Position numbers and translations under genes: made by a program. 13,552 nucleotides of DNA from an uncultured Collinsella sp. (lineage in GTDB: Bacteria > Actinomycetota > Coriobacteriia > Coriobacteriales > Coriobacteriaceae), in contig UQUD01000051.1 of the NCBI GenBank assembly GCA_900544225.1, positions 1 through 13,552 on the forward strand, given 5' to 3'. The notes beneath the pieces are model-generated. The model saw only the letters and a list, made by a program, of their open reading frames with translations. It was not told the origin of the DNA and ran no database searches. Shown in pieces: positions 1 to 8,232 of the stretch; position 1 is the first letter of the stretch; every line of letters begins with the position of its first letter.

Positions 1-1067
1 GTGAAGGTGCCGCCAAGCGCCTCGATGCGCTCGCGCATGGAGGCGAGCCCCATGCCCTCCGCGGCGCCGCGGCTGCTTGCTTGGACCCCGCCCGTGCCAT
101 CGTCGGTAACGATGAGCTGGTAAAACGACGGATGCTCCATGCATCGTACAGTGACAGCATGGGCGCAAGCGTGGCGCATGGTGTTGGAGAGCGCCTCGCG
201 CAGGACCGCCGCAAAGCAGTTGGCGACGTTTGCGGGTGCATGCTCGGCCATAACTTCAAGCTCAATCTGCGGACCGCCGTCCGAGCGCGCGCCTTCGACA
301 ATGCGTTCGAGCTGCACGGAAAGGTCGACGGCGTTGTCGTTGAGCGCGTGGACGCTGGTGCGCACAAGCTGGAGCGCCTCGTCAACCGTGCGTTTGACGT
401 CGGCGAAATCGGCGGCAACCCTGGGCTCGTCGGCGTGCACGACGCGCAGGGCCTCGGTCTGCAGCGAGGCGCGCGTGAGCTGGTGGCCGACGTTATCGTG
501 GATCTCGCGCGCGATACGGGCGCGTTCGGCGAGTGTCGCGAGCTCGACTTCGTAGTCCTGGCGATCGGCAAGGTCGCGGTTGCGCGCTTCGAGCGCGAGA
601 GCTCGTTCCTGCAGCTCGTCGCGGATGCGGCGCATGCGCTGCTGCTCGCGCTCCAACTGGGCGGTACGTAGCGATAACAAGGTGGCGGCAACTGAAAGGA
701 TGGCGGTCAGTAGAAGCGTTCGGGCGGTGAGCGCGTCGGCGCGTAGGTCCGCGACGAGTGCGAAGACAAAGGCGACGCCAATGCCCAACGCGCCCCAAAC
801 GTGTTCACGGCGCACGCGCCGCGCAATGTCATAGAGGGCGAGAGGCGCAAACGGCACAAACGGCGGCGCAAAGACGGCCGCGATGATGTAAGCGTAACTC
901 GCGGCCTTGCTTACACGGCGTGTGCGTTTCCCCTGTGCGACCTCGGCCAGCGAGGTGGCAATAACGCCAAGGCAAAACGCCGCGACCAGGCGAGCGTCCA
1001 CAGCAAGGCCCGGAGCGGCTGCGATACAGCACGCCAATACAATCGATTTGTCGAAAAGCCTGTTCAT
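1..1067 (-). CDS. Membrane sensor histidine kinase, NarL/DesK (HisKA_3) type, partial
   Basis: Reading the minus strand from ATG at 1067-1065 gives 355 open codons to the left edge with no stop, so the C-terminal end lies outside the window. About five hydrophobic segments (roughly residues 8-24, 27-44, 57-78, 90-106, 116-133) form a membrane sensor with almost no extracellular domain. A charged, probably coiled-coil linker follows (about 134-180). The HisKA_3 phosphoacceptor box is AREIHDNVGHQLT with His190. The ATPase domain shows an N-box (REALSNTMRHA, Asn295), a G1 box (DDGTGG, 322-327) and a G2 box (GMGL, 338-341). Such kinases autophosphorylate and pass phosphate to a LuxR-type response regulator, which is not in this window and may lie to the left. 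Divergence from the ABC-2 operon at 1279 suggests that operon is its target (inference). No alternative in-frame upstream start is visible. Confidence 0.93.
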   Translation of the reverse strand, partial: MNRLFDKSIVLACCIAAAPGLAVDARLVAAFCLGVIATSLAEVAQGKRTRRVSKAASYAYIIAAVFAPPFVPFAPLALYDIARRVRREHVWGALGIGVAFVFALVADLRADALTARTLLLTAILSVAATLLSLRTAQLEREQQRMRRIRDELQERALALEARNRDLADRQDYEVELATLAERARIAREIHDNVGHQLTRASLQTEALRVVHADEPRVAADFADVKRTVDEALQLVRTSVHALNDNAVDLSVQLERIVEGARSDGGPQIELEVMAEHAPANVANCFAAVLREALSNTMRHACAHAVTVRCMEHPSFYQLIVTDDGTGGVQASSRGAAEGMGLASMRERIEALGGTF

Positions 1068-1079
1068 ACGGGTATTGTA
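1067..1079 (-). promoter_or_regulatory. -10 element for a possibly leaderless histidine kinase transcript
   Basis: On the minus strand the hexamer TACAAT (1079-1074) matches five of six bases of the -10 consensus and ends seven bases before A of the ATG at 1067. A normal transcription start would therefore fall on the start codon itself. No purine-rich ribosome binding site precedes the ATG, which fits leaderless translation as known in many Actinobacteria. I see no convincing -35 hexamer at 16-18 bp, so the promoter may be weak or activator-dependent. Confidence 0.45.
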
Positions 1080-1278
1080 CGCGATGCTGCGCGCGGGGGA
1101 GGCGCCGCCCGGGGCAACCGTGACATTCTTCCCGCGCGGCAAAGCGGCGTCGATTGCTCGCGCGAGCGGGGGTTTCGCCTCCGCCCCCTCGCACTCGTGA
1201 CAAAGCTCACTGGCGCGCGCCGGCGGCTCCTGCGATGATGCAATCGTACCGGGCCGCAATCAACAGGAGGGCCGCCTC
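1068..1278. other. Divergent intergenic region between histidine kinase and ABC-2 operon
   Basis: These 211 bases separate divergent genes and should hold both promoters and any response-regulator site. Visible structure: a perfect 12-bp palindrome GCTCGCGCGAGC at 1156-1167, a perfect 10-bp palindrome GGCGCGCGCC at 1212-1221, and an AGGAGG ribosome binding site at 1265-1270 for the ATPase gene. I could not pick a convincing -35/-10 pair for the plus-strand operon. The palindromes are GC-rich and could occur by composition alone, so a regulator site is only a suggestion. Confidence 0.4.
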
Positions 1279-2217
1279 ATGACAGACATCGTCCACGTCG
1301 AAAACCTCGTCAAGCGCTATGACGACCTTATCGCGCTCGACCACTTTAACCTGAGCATCGCCCCCGGCGAGATCTTTGGCCTGCTGGGCCCCAACGGCTC
1401 GGGCAAGACCACGTCCATCAACTGTATTCTGCAGCTGCTTGCCTACGACAAAGGCACCATCGAGCTGTTCGGCGAGCCCATGACGCCCGCCCGCTATGAC
1501 CTCAAGCGCCGCATCGGCGTGGTGCCACAGCAGGTGGCGGTGTTTGACGAGCTCACGGTGCGCGAGAATATCGACTATTTCTGTAGCCTTTACATCAGCG
1601 ACCGCAAGCGCCGCCGCGCGCTCGTGGACGAGGCCATCGACTTTGTCGGGCTGGGCGACTTTACCAAGTTCCGCCCCGGTAAGCTCTCGGGCGGCCTGGC
1701 GCGACGCCTCAACATCGCCTGCGGTATCGCGCACAAGCCCGAGCTCATCTTTTTTGACGAGCCCACGGTGGCGGTCGACCCGCAGAGCCGCAACGCCATC
1801 CTGGAGGGCATCTGCCGCCTGCGCGACGAGGGCGCCACAGTGGTGTATACCAGCCATTACATGGAGGAAGTCGAGCAGATTTGCAGCCGCATCATGATCA
1901 TGGACGGCGGCCGCGTGTTGGCGCAGGGCACCAACGACGAGCTCAAGCGCATGATCCAGATGGGCGAGCGCGTGACCGTCGAGGTCGGCGCCGTCGAGCC
2001 CGCCACAGTCGAGCGGCTACGCGCCCTCGAGCATGTGCTTTCGGTTGAGCTTTCCGGCGGCGAACTCGTCTGCACCTGCGAGGCGAGCCCGCACAACCTG
2101 GTGGACATCCTCGATACGCTGCGTGCTGCCGACGTTGCGCTCGGCCGCGTGTGGAGCGAACCGCCGACCCTCAACGACGTGTTCCTCGAGATCACCGGCC
2201 GCGAGCTGCGCGACTAG
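1279..2217 (+). CDS. ABC transporter ATP-binding protein (ABC-2/drug-export type)
   Basis: A 312-residue cytoplasmic ATPase. Walker A is GPNGSGKT (residues 37-44), the Q-loop is at Gln84/85, the signature is LSGGLARRL (136-144), Walker B is LIFFDEP (156-162) with catalytic Glu161, the D-loop is AVDP and the switch His is His193 (TSHYMEE). Residues about 220-312 form the extra C-terminal domain typical of DrrA/LnrL-like ATPases. The signature has Leu where most families have Gln (DrrA-like members often Met), a mild departure. The start ATG has AGGAGG at 1265-1270 with an eight-base spacer. Only nine bases separate its stop from the next ATG, so it is the first gene of a three-gene exporter operon whose permeases it powers. 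The substrate cannot be read from sequence; antibiotic or lipid-like efflux is an inference from the layout. Confidence 0.95.
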   Translation: MTDIVHVENLVKRYDDLIALDHFNLSIAPGEIFGLLGPNGSGKTTSINCILQLLAYDKGTIELFGEPMTPARYDLKRRIGVVPQQVAVFDELTVRENIDYFCSLYISDRKRRRALVDEAIDFVGLGDFTKFRPGKLSGGLARRLNIACGIAHKPELIFFDEPTVAVDPQSRNAILEGICRLRDEGATVVYTSHYMEEVEQICSRIMIMDGGRVLAQGTNDELKRMIQMGERVTVEVGAVEPATVERLRALEHVLSVELSGGELVCTCEASPHNLVDILDTLRAADVALGRVWSEPPTLNDVFLEITGRELRD

Positions 2218-2226
2218 GGGGCAGCC

Positions 2227-3414
2227 ATGTTCAACACCATTATCATTACGGTCAAGACGCTGCTGTGCCGGCCGAGCACGTGGGTCTGGGGCGCGATCTT
2301 TCCCGTCGCGCTTTCCACGATGTTCATGTTTATGTTTGCGAATCTGAGCTCCGACGGCACGGTCGACCCGGTGCCGGTGGCCGTCGTAGTGGATGAGGCC
2401 TGGGACGCCTCGACCTTTAAGGATGTGGCGACATCGCTTGCCAAGGAAGGCGACGACCAACTGCTCGAGATCCACGGGTGCGAGGATGTGACCGTCGCGA
2501 ATCGTGCGCTCAAGGCCGGCGAGGTCGCGGGCATCTACACGGTCGATGCCGCGGGCACGCCCAAGCTCACACTGCTTTCGAGCTATGACGGCTCGCGCGC
2601 CTCGTCGGTGCTCACCGACCGCAGCATTCTGGAGACGGTGGCAAGCTCGTATACGCAAAATGCCGAGCTCATGCGCCAGATTTCCCAGGACAACCCGGCG
2701 GCACTCGCCGACCCGGAGGTGGTTGCGCGCGCCCTGTCGCTCGAGGGCGGAACCCGCCGTGTGAGCCTGACACGCATCACGCCCGATGGCACGGTCATCT
2801 ACTATTACGCGCTCTTTGGCCTGGTCGCGATGATGTCTGCCGAGTTTGCCGCCTTGAGCGTCGTCGATTTGCAGCCCAATCTGTCGGGCCTTGGCGCGCG
2901 TCGCTGCGTGGGCGGCCTTTCCAAGACGGCGTCGCTGGCCGGTATCTTTGTGGGCTCGTGGCTGGTTTCCTTTGCCTCGATGACGATCGCGATCGGCTAC
3001 GTGTGCCTGGTCGTGGGTGTCGACTTTGGCGGGCGCGAGGGACTGTGCTTGGTGGGCGGCGCCGCTTCCGCGCTTGCCGCCACGGGCCTGGGGCTCTTTG
3101 TGGGCACGCTTCCCGTTAAGGGCGGCAAGGCATCCAAGTCCGGCATCCTCACAGGCTTTGCCACCACGTGTGCCCTGTTTGCCGGGCTCTACGGCGAGCC
3201 GGCGATGGCGCTTGCCGACGACGTTGCCCGCGCCTGCCCGGCCGAGTGCTGGCTCAACCCCGTCAAGCTCATCTGCGACATGTTCAATCGCCTGTATTTC
3301 TTTGAGGACCTGGGCCCCTTTGCCGTTCGCGCCGGTGCACTGGTCCTTATGGCGCTGCTGCTCGTTGCCGCCGCCACGCTGATCTTTGGAAGGAGCCGCT
3401 ATGAGCACCTTTAA
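2227..3414 (+). CDS. ABC-2 type transporter permease, first subunit
   Basis: A 395-residue integral membrane protein. One N-terminal transmembrane helix (about residues 19-38) is followed by a large extracytoplasmic domain (about 40-188), then about five more helices (starting near 190, 235, 275, 300 and 365). This one-plus-five layout with a large outer loop is that of ABC2_membrane_3 permeases such as LnrM/LnrN. The ATPase gene ends nine bases upstream. A G-rich stretch overlapping that stop (GGGGGC, about 2217-2222) is the likely ribosome binding site. Its 3' end overlaps the start of the second permease by 14 bases, which suggests translational coupling and a heterodimeric pore. The protein is complete, with no frameshift or truncation seen. 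Assignment to the fold is firm; the substrate is unknown. Confidence 0.9.
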   Translation: MFNTIIITVKTLLCRPSTWVWGAIFPVALSTMFMFMFANLSSDGTVDPVPVAVVVDEAWDASTFKDVATSLAKEGDDQLLEIHGCEDVTVANRALKAGEVAGIYTVDAAGTPKLTLLSSYDGSRASSVLTDRSILETVASSYTQNAELMRQISQDNPAALADPEVVARALSLEGGTRRVSLTRITPDGTVIYYYALFGLVAMMSAEFAALSVVDLQPNLSGLGARRCVGGLSKTASLAGIFVGSWLVSFASMTIAIGYVCLVVGVDFGGREGLCLVGGAASALAATGLGLFVGTLPVKGGKASKSGILTGFATTCALFAGLYGEPAMALADDVARACPAECWLNPVKLICDMFNRLYFFEDLGPFAVRAGALVLMALLLVAAATLIFGRSRYEHL

Positions 3415-4606
3415 GACTGCGCTTCGCATGGCGCTCGCGCACCCGCTCTATCTGCTCATCTACACGGTGTTCATCTCGCTCATGGGCGTATTCATCGCGG
3501 CATCGGTGAGCTGGAACTCGTCGCAGCTCACCGAGTACAGGCCCTACGACGCCAACGTGATCGTGGTCGACCGCGACGACAGCGACCTTTCGCGTGCGCT
3601 TACCAAGCATCTGGGTTCGCGCTTTGAGCTGGTCACGGGCGTCGGCGACGATACGTACGATCTTGCGGACGCGCTCTCCAAGAGCAACAGCGCCAAGGGC
3701 AGTGCCGACTGCGTGTTCTTTATCCCGGAGGGGTTTGAGGACGACCTCGTTGCAGCCGCCCGCGCGGGGGAGTCCCTGCCCAAGCTCGATGTGACCTACG
3801 GTGCCGGCACCATGGCGGCGGCGCTTTCGTCTGCCGAGGCCTCGCGCTGGATCTCGCTCGCGGGCGCTGCGGCGGCGCTTGAGCCCACTGTCTCCAACGG
3901 CGACGTTGCCAAGGCCGCTGAGCATGCGGCCGCGAAGCGTGCCGAGGTCCAGATCGAGCAGGTCAAGGTTGACTCGACAGCCGCCGCCACGCTCGAGTCG
4001 TACTTCAACTTTGGCGCGTATGCGATTATCTCGTCGGTCATCGTGTCGGTGGGGCTGGTGTTCTCGGGCATGAACGAGCCCGAGCGCGTGCGTCGTATGG
4101 ATGCCGGCCCAATCTCCGAGCGCCAGCGTTCGCTTGCCGTGTTTGCGGCCGCCGCCGTACTCACCGTCTGCATCTGGTTTGTGTCGAGCATGATGGGCGT
4201 CGTGGGCTTTGCCGGCGCGGTCGCCGAGGTCGGCGTGGGCCGTGTGTGCCTGGCGCTGGCGGCGACGTTTGCCCTTGCGTGCACGCCTCTGGCCGTTGGC
4301 TTTGCCCTTTCGAGCCTGGGTGCGCGCGAGGAGCTGCTCAACGGCGTGGGCAACCTGCTCGGCATGCTCATGACGTTTTTGGGCGGCGCCTGGATGCCGC
4401 TGTCGCTCATGGGCTCGGCCGTGCAGACCGTGGCGCATTTTGTGCCGACGTTTTGGGTGAACGACGCGATCGGCAAGGCGCTCGCCGCGGACCTGACGCC
4501 CACCGTGCTGGGCGATATCGCCTGCGATCTGGGTGTCACGGTGCTCTTTGCCGCGGCCATCGCCGCCGTAGGCCTGGCCCTCGCACGCGCCAAATCCCGC
4601 GCCTAG
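3401..4606 (+). CDS. ABC-2 type transporter permease, second subunit
   Basis: A 401-residue partner of the preceding permease with the same layout: transmembrane helix at about residues 16-35, outer domain about 36-200, then five helices near 203-224, 245-265, 283-305, 312-335 and 372-393. The loop motif GGAWMPL near residue 330 is the Gly-x-Trp-x-Pro feature of ABC-2 permeases. I chose ATG 3401 because AGGAG lies at 3391-3395 with a five-base spacer; the in-frame TTG at 3386 has no such site and would extend the protein by five residues. The start lies inside the last codons of the upstream gene (14-base overlap), indicating coupled translation and equal stoichiometry. It is the last gene of the operon; a repeat hairpin begins five bases after the stop. 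Confidence 0.91.
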   Translation: MSTFKTALRMALAHPLYLLIYTVFISLMGVFIAASVSWNSSQLTEYRPYDANVIVVDRDDSDLSRALTKHLGSRFELVTGVGDDTYDLADALSKSNSAKGSADCVFFIPEGFEDDLVAAARAGESLPKLDVTYGAGTMAAALSSAEASRWISLAGAAAALEPTVSNGDVAKAAEHAAAKRAEVQIEQVKVDSTAAATLESYFNFGAYAIISSVIVSVGLVFSGMNEPERVRRMDAGPISERQRSLAVFAAAAVLTVCIWFVSSMMGVVGFAGAVAEVGVGRVCLALAATFALACTPLAVGFALSSLGAREELLNGVGNLLGMLMTFLGGAWMPLSLMGSAVQTVAHFVPTFWVNDAIGKALAADLTPTVLGDIACDLGVTVLFAAAIAAVGLALARAKSRA

Positions 4607-4610
4607 CCGC

Positions 4611-4641
4611 CTAGTCGTTTAAGAGCGTCCCCAATGACTAG
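4611..4641. repeat. REP-like hairpin repeat, copy 1
   Basis: A dispersed hairpin repeat. Left arm CTAGTCGTT (4611-4619) pairs with AATGACTAG (4633-4641), eight Watson-Crick pairs plus one G-T mismatch, around a 13-base loop containing CGTCCCC. The 28 bases 4612-4639 match 8121-8148 at 26 positions in the same orientation. It begins five bases after the stop of the second ABC-2 permease. There is no T-run after the stem, so it is not a classical Rho-independent terminator, although mRNA 3'-end protection is possible. Confidence 0.75.
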
Positions 4642-4676
4642 TCTGAAATAAATCCCAAGCCTCGCCCCAAAATAGT

Positions 4677-4705
4677 TTGCCAAGGTTTACTATTACGCTC
4701 ATAAA
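4677..4705 (+). promoter_or_regulatory. Putative promoter of the MacB-type exporter operon
   Basis: TTGCCA (4677-4682) and CATAAA (4700-4705) are spaced by 17 bases in a locally AT-rich patch that stands out from the GC-rich surroundings, 29 bases before the ATPase start at 4735. An AGGGGA ribosome binding site lies at 4725-4730. Both hexamers deviate from consensus, so the exact elements are uncertain. Confidence 0.4.
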
Positions 4706-4734
4706 GTAGTACGGGGCTAACAATAGGGGATACC

Positions 4735-5448
<714 letters not shown>

Positions 5449-5456
5449 GCGGCGCC

Positions 5457-8123
5457 ATGACACCTCTCGCAAAACGTCTCCCGCGCGAGCTGCGTCGCAA
5501 TATCGGCAAGTACCTGGGCATCTTTTTGCTTATGTGCGGAAGCATCGCTCTCACCTCGGGCTTTTTGCTCGCAGCCCATTCCATCGGCTGCCTTATCGAT
5601 GACATACGCGATGCGTACGCGATTGAGGACGGCCGCGTGACCACCTCCTTCGAGGCCACCAAAGACCAGCTCAAGGCAGCCGAGGACGCGGCAGACGACG
5701 TCGGCGGCGTCACGCTCTACAAGAATTTCTCCATTGACGCCATCATCAAAAAGACCGCCGGCGACGACGGCACCAAGCGCACGCTGCGCACCTATGCGCA
5801 CCGCACCAAGGTCGATATCGCGTCCTACTGTGAGGGTAGGCAGCCCAAGACGGACGATGAGGTGGCCATCGACCGTGTCTTCGCCACCAACAACGACCTC
5901 GCCGTGGACGATAAGGTCGAGCTTGAGGGCCGCACCTACACCATCTGCGGCATCATGACCCAGCCCGATAGCCAGGCGCTGTTCCTCAACAACTCGGACT
6001 TTACGGTGAACACCATCACGTACGGCGTGGCCGAGGTCACCGATGCCGGCTTTGCCGCGCTCGAGGATGCCGGCGGCGCGCCCGCCTACACCTACTCCTT
6101 TACCTTTGCCGATCGCGACCTCCCCACCGCGGATCGCATCGATGCGGAGCAGGATATGGTCGAGGCGCTGACCGACGCCGATGCGCGCGTGGACGATCTG
6201 ATCGATGCCGATTCCAACCAGGGCATTGGCTATGCGCGCGACGACGTAGACGGCGACTCCATGATGTGGATGACGCTGCTCGACATCATCATCGTGATCA
6301 TGGCGTTCGTCTTTGTGGTCCTTACCGACGCCACCATCGAGGAGGAGAGCGCCATCATCGGCACGTTGCTCGCCAGCGGCTACCGCCGCCGCGAGATCGT
6401 GCTGCACTACCTTGCGCTTCCCGCTATCGTGGGCGTGGTCGCGGCGCTTTTGGGCACTGCGCTCGGCATAGCGTTCTTTACCGAGCCCATGCGCGGCCTC
6501 TATTACGGGTCGTACAGTCTGCCGCCCTTCCAGGTGTGCTGGAGCTGGGAGATCTTTGTGAAGTGCGCCGTGGTTCCCGCCGCCGCGCTCATCCTCATCA
6601 CGCTGGTGGGCCTGCTTCGCAAAATGGGCAAGACGCCGTTGCAGTTCCTTCGTTACGAGGCGAGCGGCAAATCGGGCACCAAGCGCGGTATGCAACTGCC
6701 GGAGCGCATGGGTTTTGTTTCCCGCTTCCGCCTGCGTATCTTCCTGCGCAACCTGGGCAACTTCGCCACGCTCTTTGTGGGCATTGCGTTTGCCTCGCTG
6801 CTGCTGCTCTTTGGCCTGGCGATCCTGCCCACGATGACGCACTACGCGGACAACCTCGAGACGAGCCTGGTCGCCGAGCACCAGTACACGCTCAAGGCGC
6901 CGCTGGAGCTCGAGGGCACTGCCGAGGAGCGCGAGCAGTGGTCGGCACTCGAGCGCTTGCAGTCGGTTGACGGCGCGCTGCTTTCCGCCGCCCAGGATGC
7001 CGATGACGAGCTTGACGACGCGGCCGATGCGGCGCAGGTGGCAGCCGATGCCGCGACCGCATCCCCGTCTGCCGAGAGCCTGGCCGCAGCGCAGGATGCG
7101 CTTGCCAAGGTCCAGGACAAGAAGGATGCGCTCTACGCGCGCCTTGACGATCTTGCCGATGCCCTCGGCTGCGACCGCGATGAGGTCATCGGCCTGATTG
7201 ACAAGGCCTCTAAGATCGACGCTGACAACGACGATATCCACCCGGTCAATACGACCGACAACGGCGCGGGCACAATCGCACAGGCCGAGAAATACGTCGT
7301 TTACCAGCTGCAATACGACCGCGGCGATGGAAATGGCGAGGAGACGATTTCCGTCTACGGCATTTCATCCGATTCGCGCTACTGGAAAGATCTCAACGTC
7401 GGCGACGGACGCGTCGTCTTTGGTGGCGGTCTGCTCGATAAGTTTGGCTGGAGCGAGGGTCAGAAGGTTACGCTCGGCGACAAGTACGAGGGCGAGCATT
7501 ATTCCCTTGAGTACGCGGGCAAGGACTGTGCCTGGGGCTCCAAGTCGGACATGAATATCTATATGAGTATCGACGACTTTAACGAGCTGTTCGACAACGA
7601 CGCCGCCTACTTTAACGGCTATGTGAGCGACGAGAAGCTCGATCTCGATGCTCGTTACTTTGCCGGCGACACCACGCCCGATGACATGCGCGCCGTGGGC
7701 GACCAGTTCATCGGCATGATGAGCAAAATGATCGGCATGATGGTCGGGCTTGCGGTGTTCATCTTCCTGCTGTTTATGTACCTGCTGACCAAGGCGGTGA
7801 TCGACCACAGCGCCCGTTCGATCAGCTACATGAAAGTCTTTGGCTATCGCGATAGCGAGATCTCGCATCTGTACATCCGCTCGATCACGCTGTGCGTGGC
7901 GGCGTCGCTCGTGCTGAGCCTGCCCGTGATCATTGGCTCGCTCACGGCCATCTTCCGCTCGATGCTGCTCGCCTACAACGGCAATATCGAGATCTACGTG
8001 CCCACTTGGTCTATGGCTGCATGCGTCGGCATTGGCTTTGCGACCTACCTGGTCGTGGCGCTGCTACACACGCGTTCTATCAAGCGCGTCAGCCTGGCCG
8101 AGGCCCTTAAAGTCCAAGAGTAG
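5457..8123 (+). CDS. FtsX-family ABC permease with two fused FtsX units
   Basis: An 888-residue membrane protein with eight predicted helices in a repeated one-plus-three plan. TM1 is at about residues 19-40, outer domain 1 at about 41-268, and TM2-4 near 270-292, 316-341 and 366-387. TM5 is near 437-460, outer domain 2 at about 461-755, and TM6-8 near 760-783, 803-833 and 850-872. Outer domain 1 carries the MacB_PCD-like run around residues 118-165 (CEGRQPKTDDEVAIDR, later VDDKVEL). The C-terminus ends VSLAEALKVQE, typical of FtsX proteins. Each half equals one FtsX unit, so one chain probably supplies both permease subunits to an ATPase dimer. Outer domain 2 contains an Ala/Asp-rich helical insert (about 487-592). 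Start ATG 5457 follows GGTAGGCGG; the in-frame TTG at 5442 lies inside the ATPase gene and was not used. The stop overlaps repeat copy 2. Confidence 0.92.
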   Translation: MTPLAKRLPRELRRNIGKYLGIFLLMCGSIALTSGFLLAAHSIGCLIDDIRDAYAIEDGRVTTSFEATKDQLKAAEDAADDVGGVTLYKNFSIDAIIKKTAGDDGTKRTLRTYAHRTKVDIASYCEGRQPKTDDEVAIDRVFATNNDLAVDDKVELEGRTYTICGIMTQPDSQALFLNNSDFTVNTITYGVAEVTDAGFAALEDAGGAPAYTYSFTFADRDLPTADRIDAEQDMVEALTDADARVDDLIDADSNQGIGYARDDVDGDSMMWMTLLDIIIVIMAFVFVVLTDATIEEESAIIGTLLASGYRRREIVLHYLALPAIVGVVAALLGTALGIAFFTEPMRGLYYGSYSLPPFQVCWSWEIFVKCAVVPAAALILITLVGLLRKMGKTPLQFLRYEASGKSGTKRGMQLPERMGFVSRFRLRIFLRNLGNFATLFVGIAFASLLLLFGLAILPTMTHYADNLETSLVAEHQYTLKAPLELEGTAEEREQWSALERLQSVDGALLSAAQDADDELDDAADAAQVAADAATASPSAESLAAAQDALAKVQDKKDALYARLDDLADALGCDRDEVIGLIDKASKIDADNDDIHPVNTTDNGAGTIAQAEKYVVYQLQYDRGDGNGEETISVYGISSDSRYWKDLNVGDGRVVFGGGLLDKFGWSEGQKVTLGDKYEGEHYSLEYAGKDCAWGSKSDMNIYMSIDDFNELFDNDAAYFNGYVSDEKLDLDARYFAGDTTPDDMRAVGDQFIGMMSKMIGMMVGLAVFIFLLFMYLLTKAVIDHSARSISYMKVFGYRDSEISHLYIRSITLCVAASLVLSLPVIIGSLTAIFRSMLLAYNGNIEIYVPTWSMAACVGIGFATYLVVALLHTRSIKRVSLAEALKVQE

Positions 8124-8148
8124 TCGTTTAAGAACGTCCCCAACGACT
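8121..8148. repeat. REP-like hairpin repeat, copy 2
   Basis: Second copy of the 28-base repeat, in direct orientation to 4612-4639, with differences only at 8134 (A for G) and 8144 (C for T). Here the arms AGTCGTT (8122-8128) and AACGACT (8142-8148) pair perfectly over seven bases. The change at 8144 converts the wobble of copy 1 into a C-G pair, as expected if the fold matters. The TAG stop of the FtsX-type permease (8121-8123) forms the first bases of the repeat. Confidence 0.75.
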
Positions 8149-8159
8149 CGGTTTCGCGC

Positions 8160-8190
8160 TTGACTTTGACCCTACTTCAGCGGGTACCAT
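8160..8190 (+). promoter_or_regulatory. Putative promoter of the DUF362 gene
   Basis: TTGACT (8160-8165) matches five of six bases of the -35 consensus. The best -10 candidate is TACCAT (8185-8190), but the 19-base spacer is longer than ideal. A second TTGAC overlaps at 8166-8170. The gene's ribosome binding site GAGGGGA is at 8219-8225, seven bases before the ATG. The strong -35 and the position between a stop and a start support a promoter; the exact -10 is uncertain. Confidence 0.38.
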
Positions 8191-8232
8191 CCTCTATGTC
8201 TGTAACGCCATATAGACCGAGGGGATAGATCT

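Noticed and set aside
81..671. Plus-strand open frame opposite the histidine kinase
   Set aside because: The minus strand carries H, N and G boxes in order with no stop over 355 codons, so the plus frame is a shadow.
829..1203. Minus-strand open frame covering the kinase start and the divergent region
   Set aside because: It is out of frame with the kinase, whose membrane segments begin at 1067, and is Arg/Gly-rich with no motif.
1156..1221. GC-only palindromes GCTCGCGCGAGC and GGCGCGCGCC as operators
   Set aside because: Palindromes of C and G are frequent by chance at this composition, they are unrelated to each other, and no promoter anchors them; kept only as a note in the intergenic entry.
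2017..3429. Long minus-strand open frame of 470 codons opposite the first ABC-2 permease
   Set aside because: Opposite a clear gene, composed of Arg/Gly/Ala/His-rich sequence without domains; an expected by-product of high-GC codon bias.
4611..4641. Repeat hairpin as a Rho-independent terminator of the ABC-2 operon
   Set aside because: The stem is short and not GC-rich, and no T-run follows; the second copy also lacks one.
4607..4734. Possible riboswitch leader before the MacB-type ATPase gene
   Set aside because: The predicted transcript start leaves a leader of only about 20-25 bases, too short for a riboswitch, and no conserved fold is visible.
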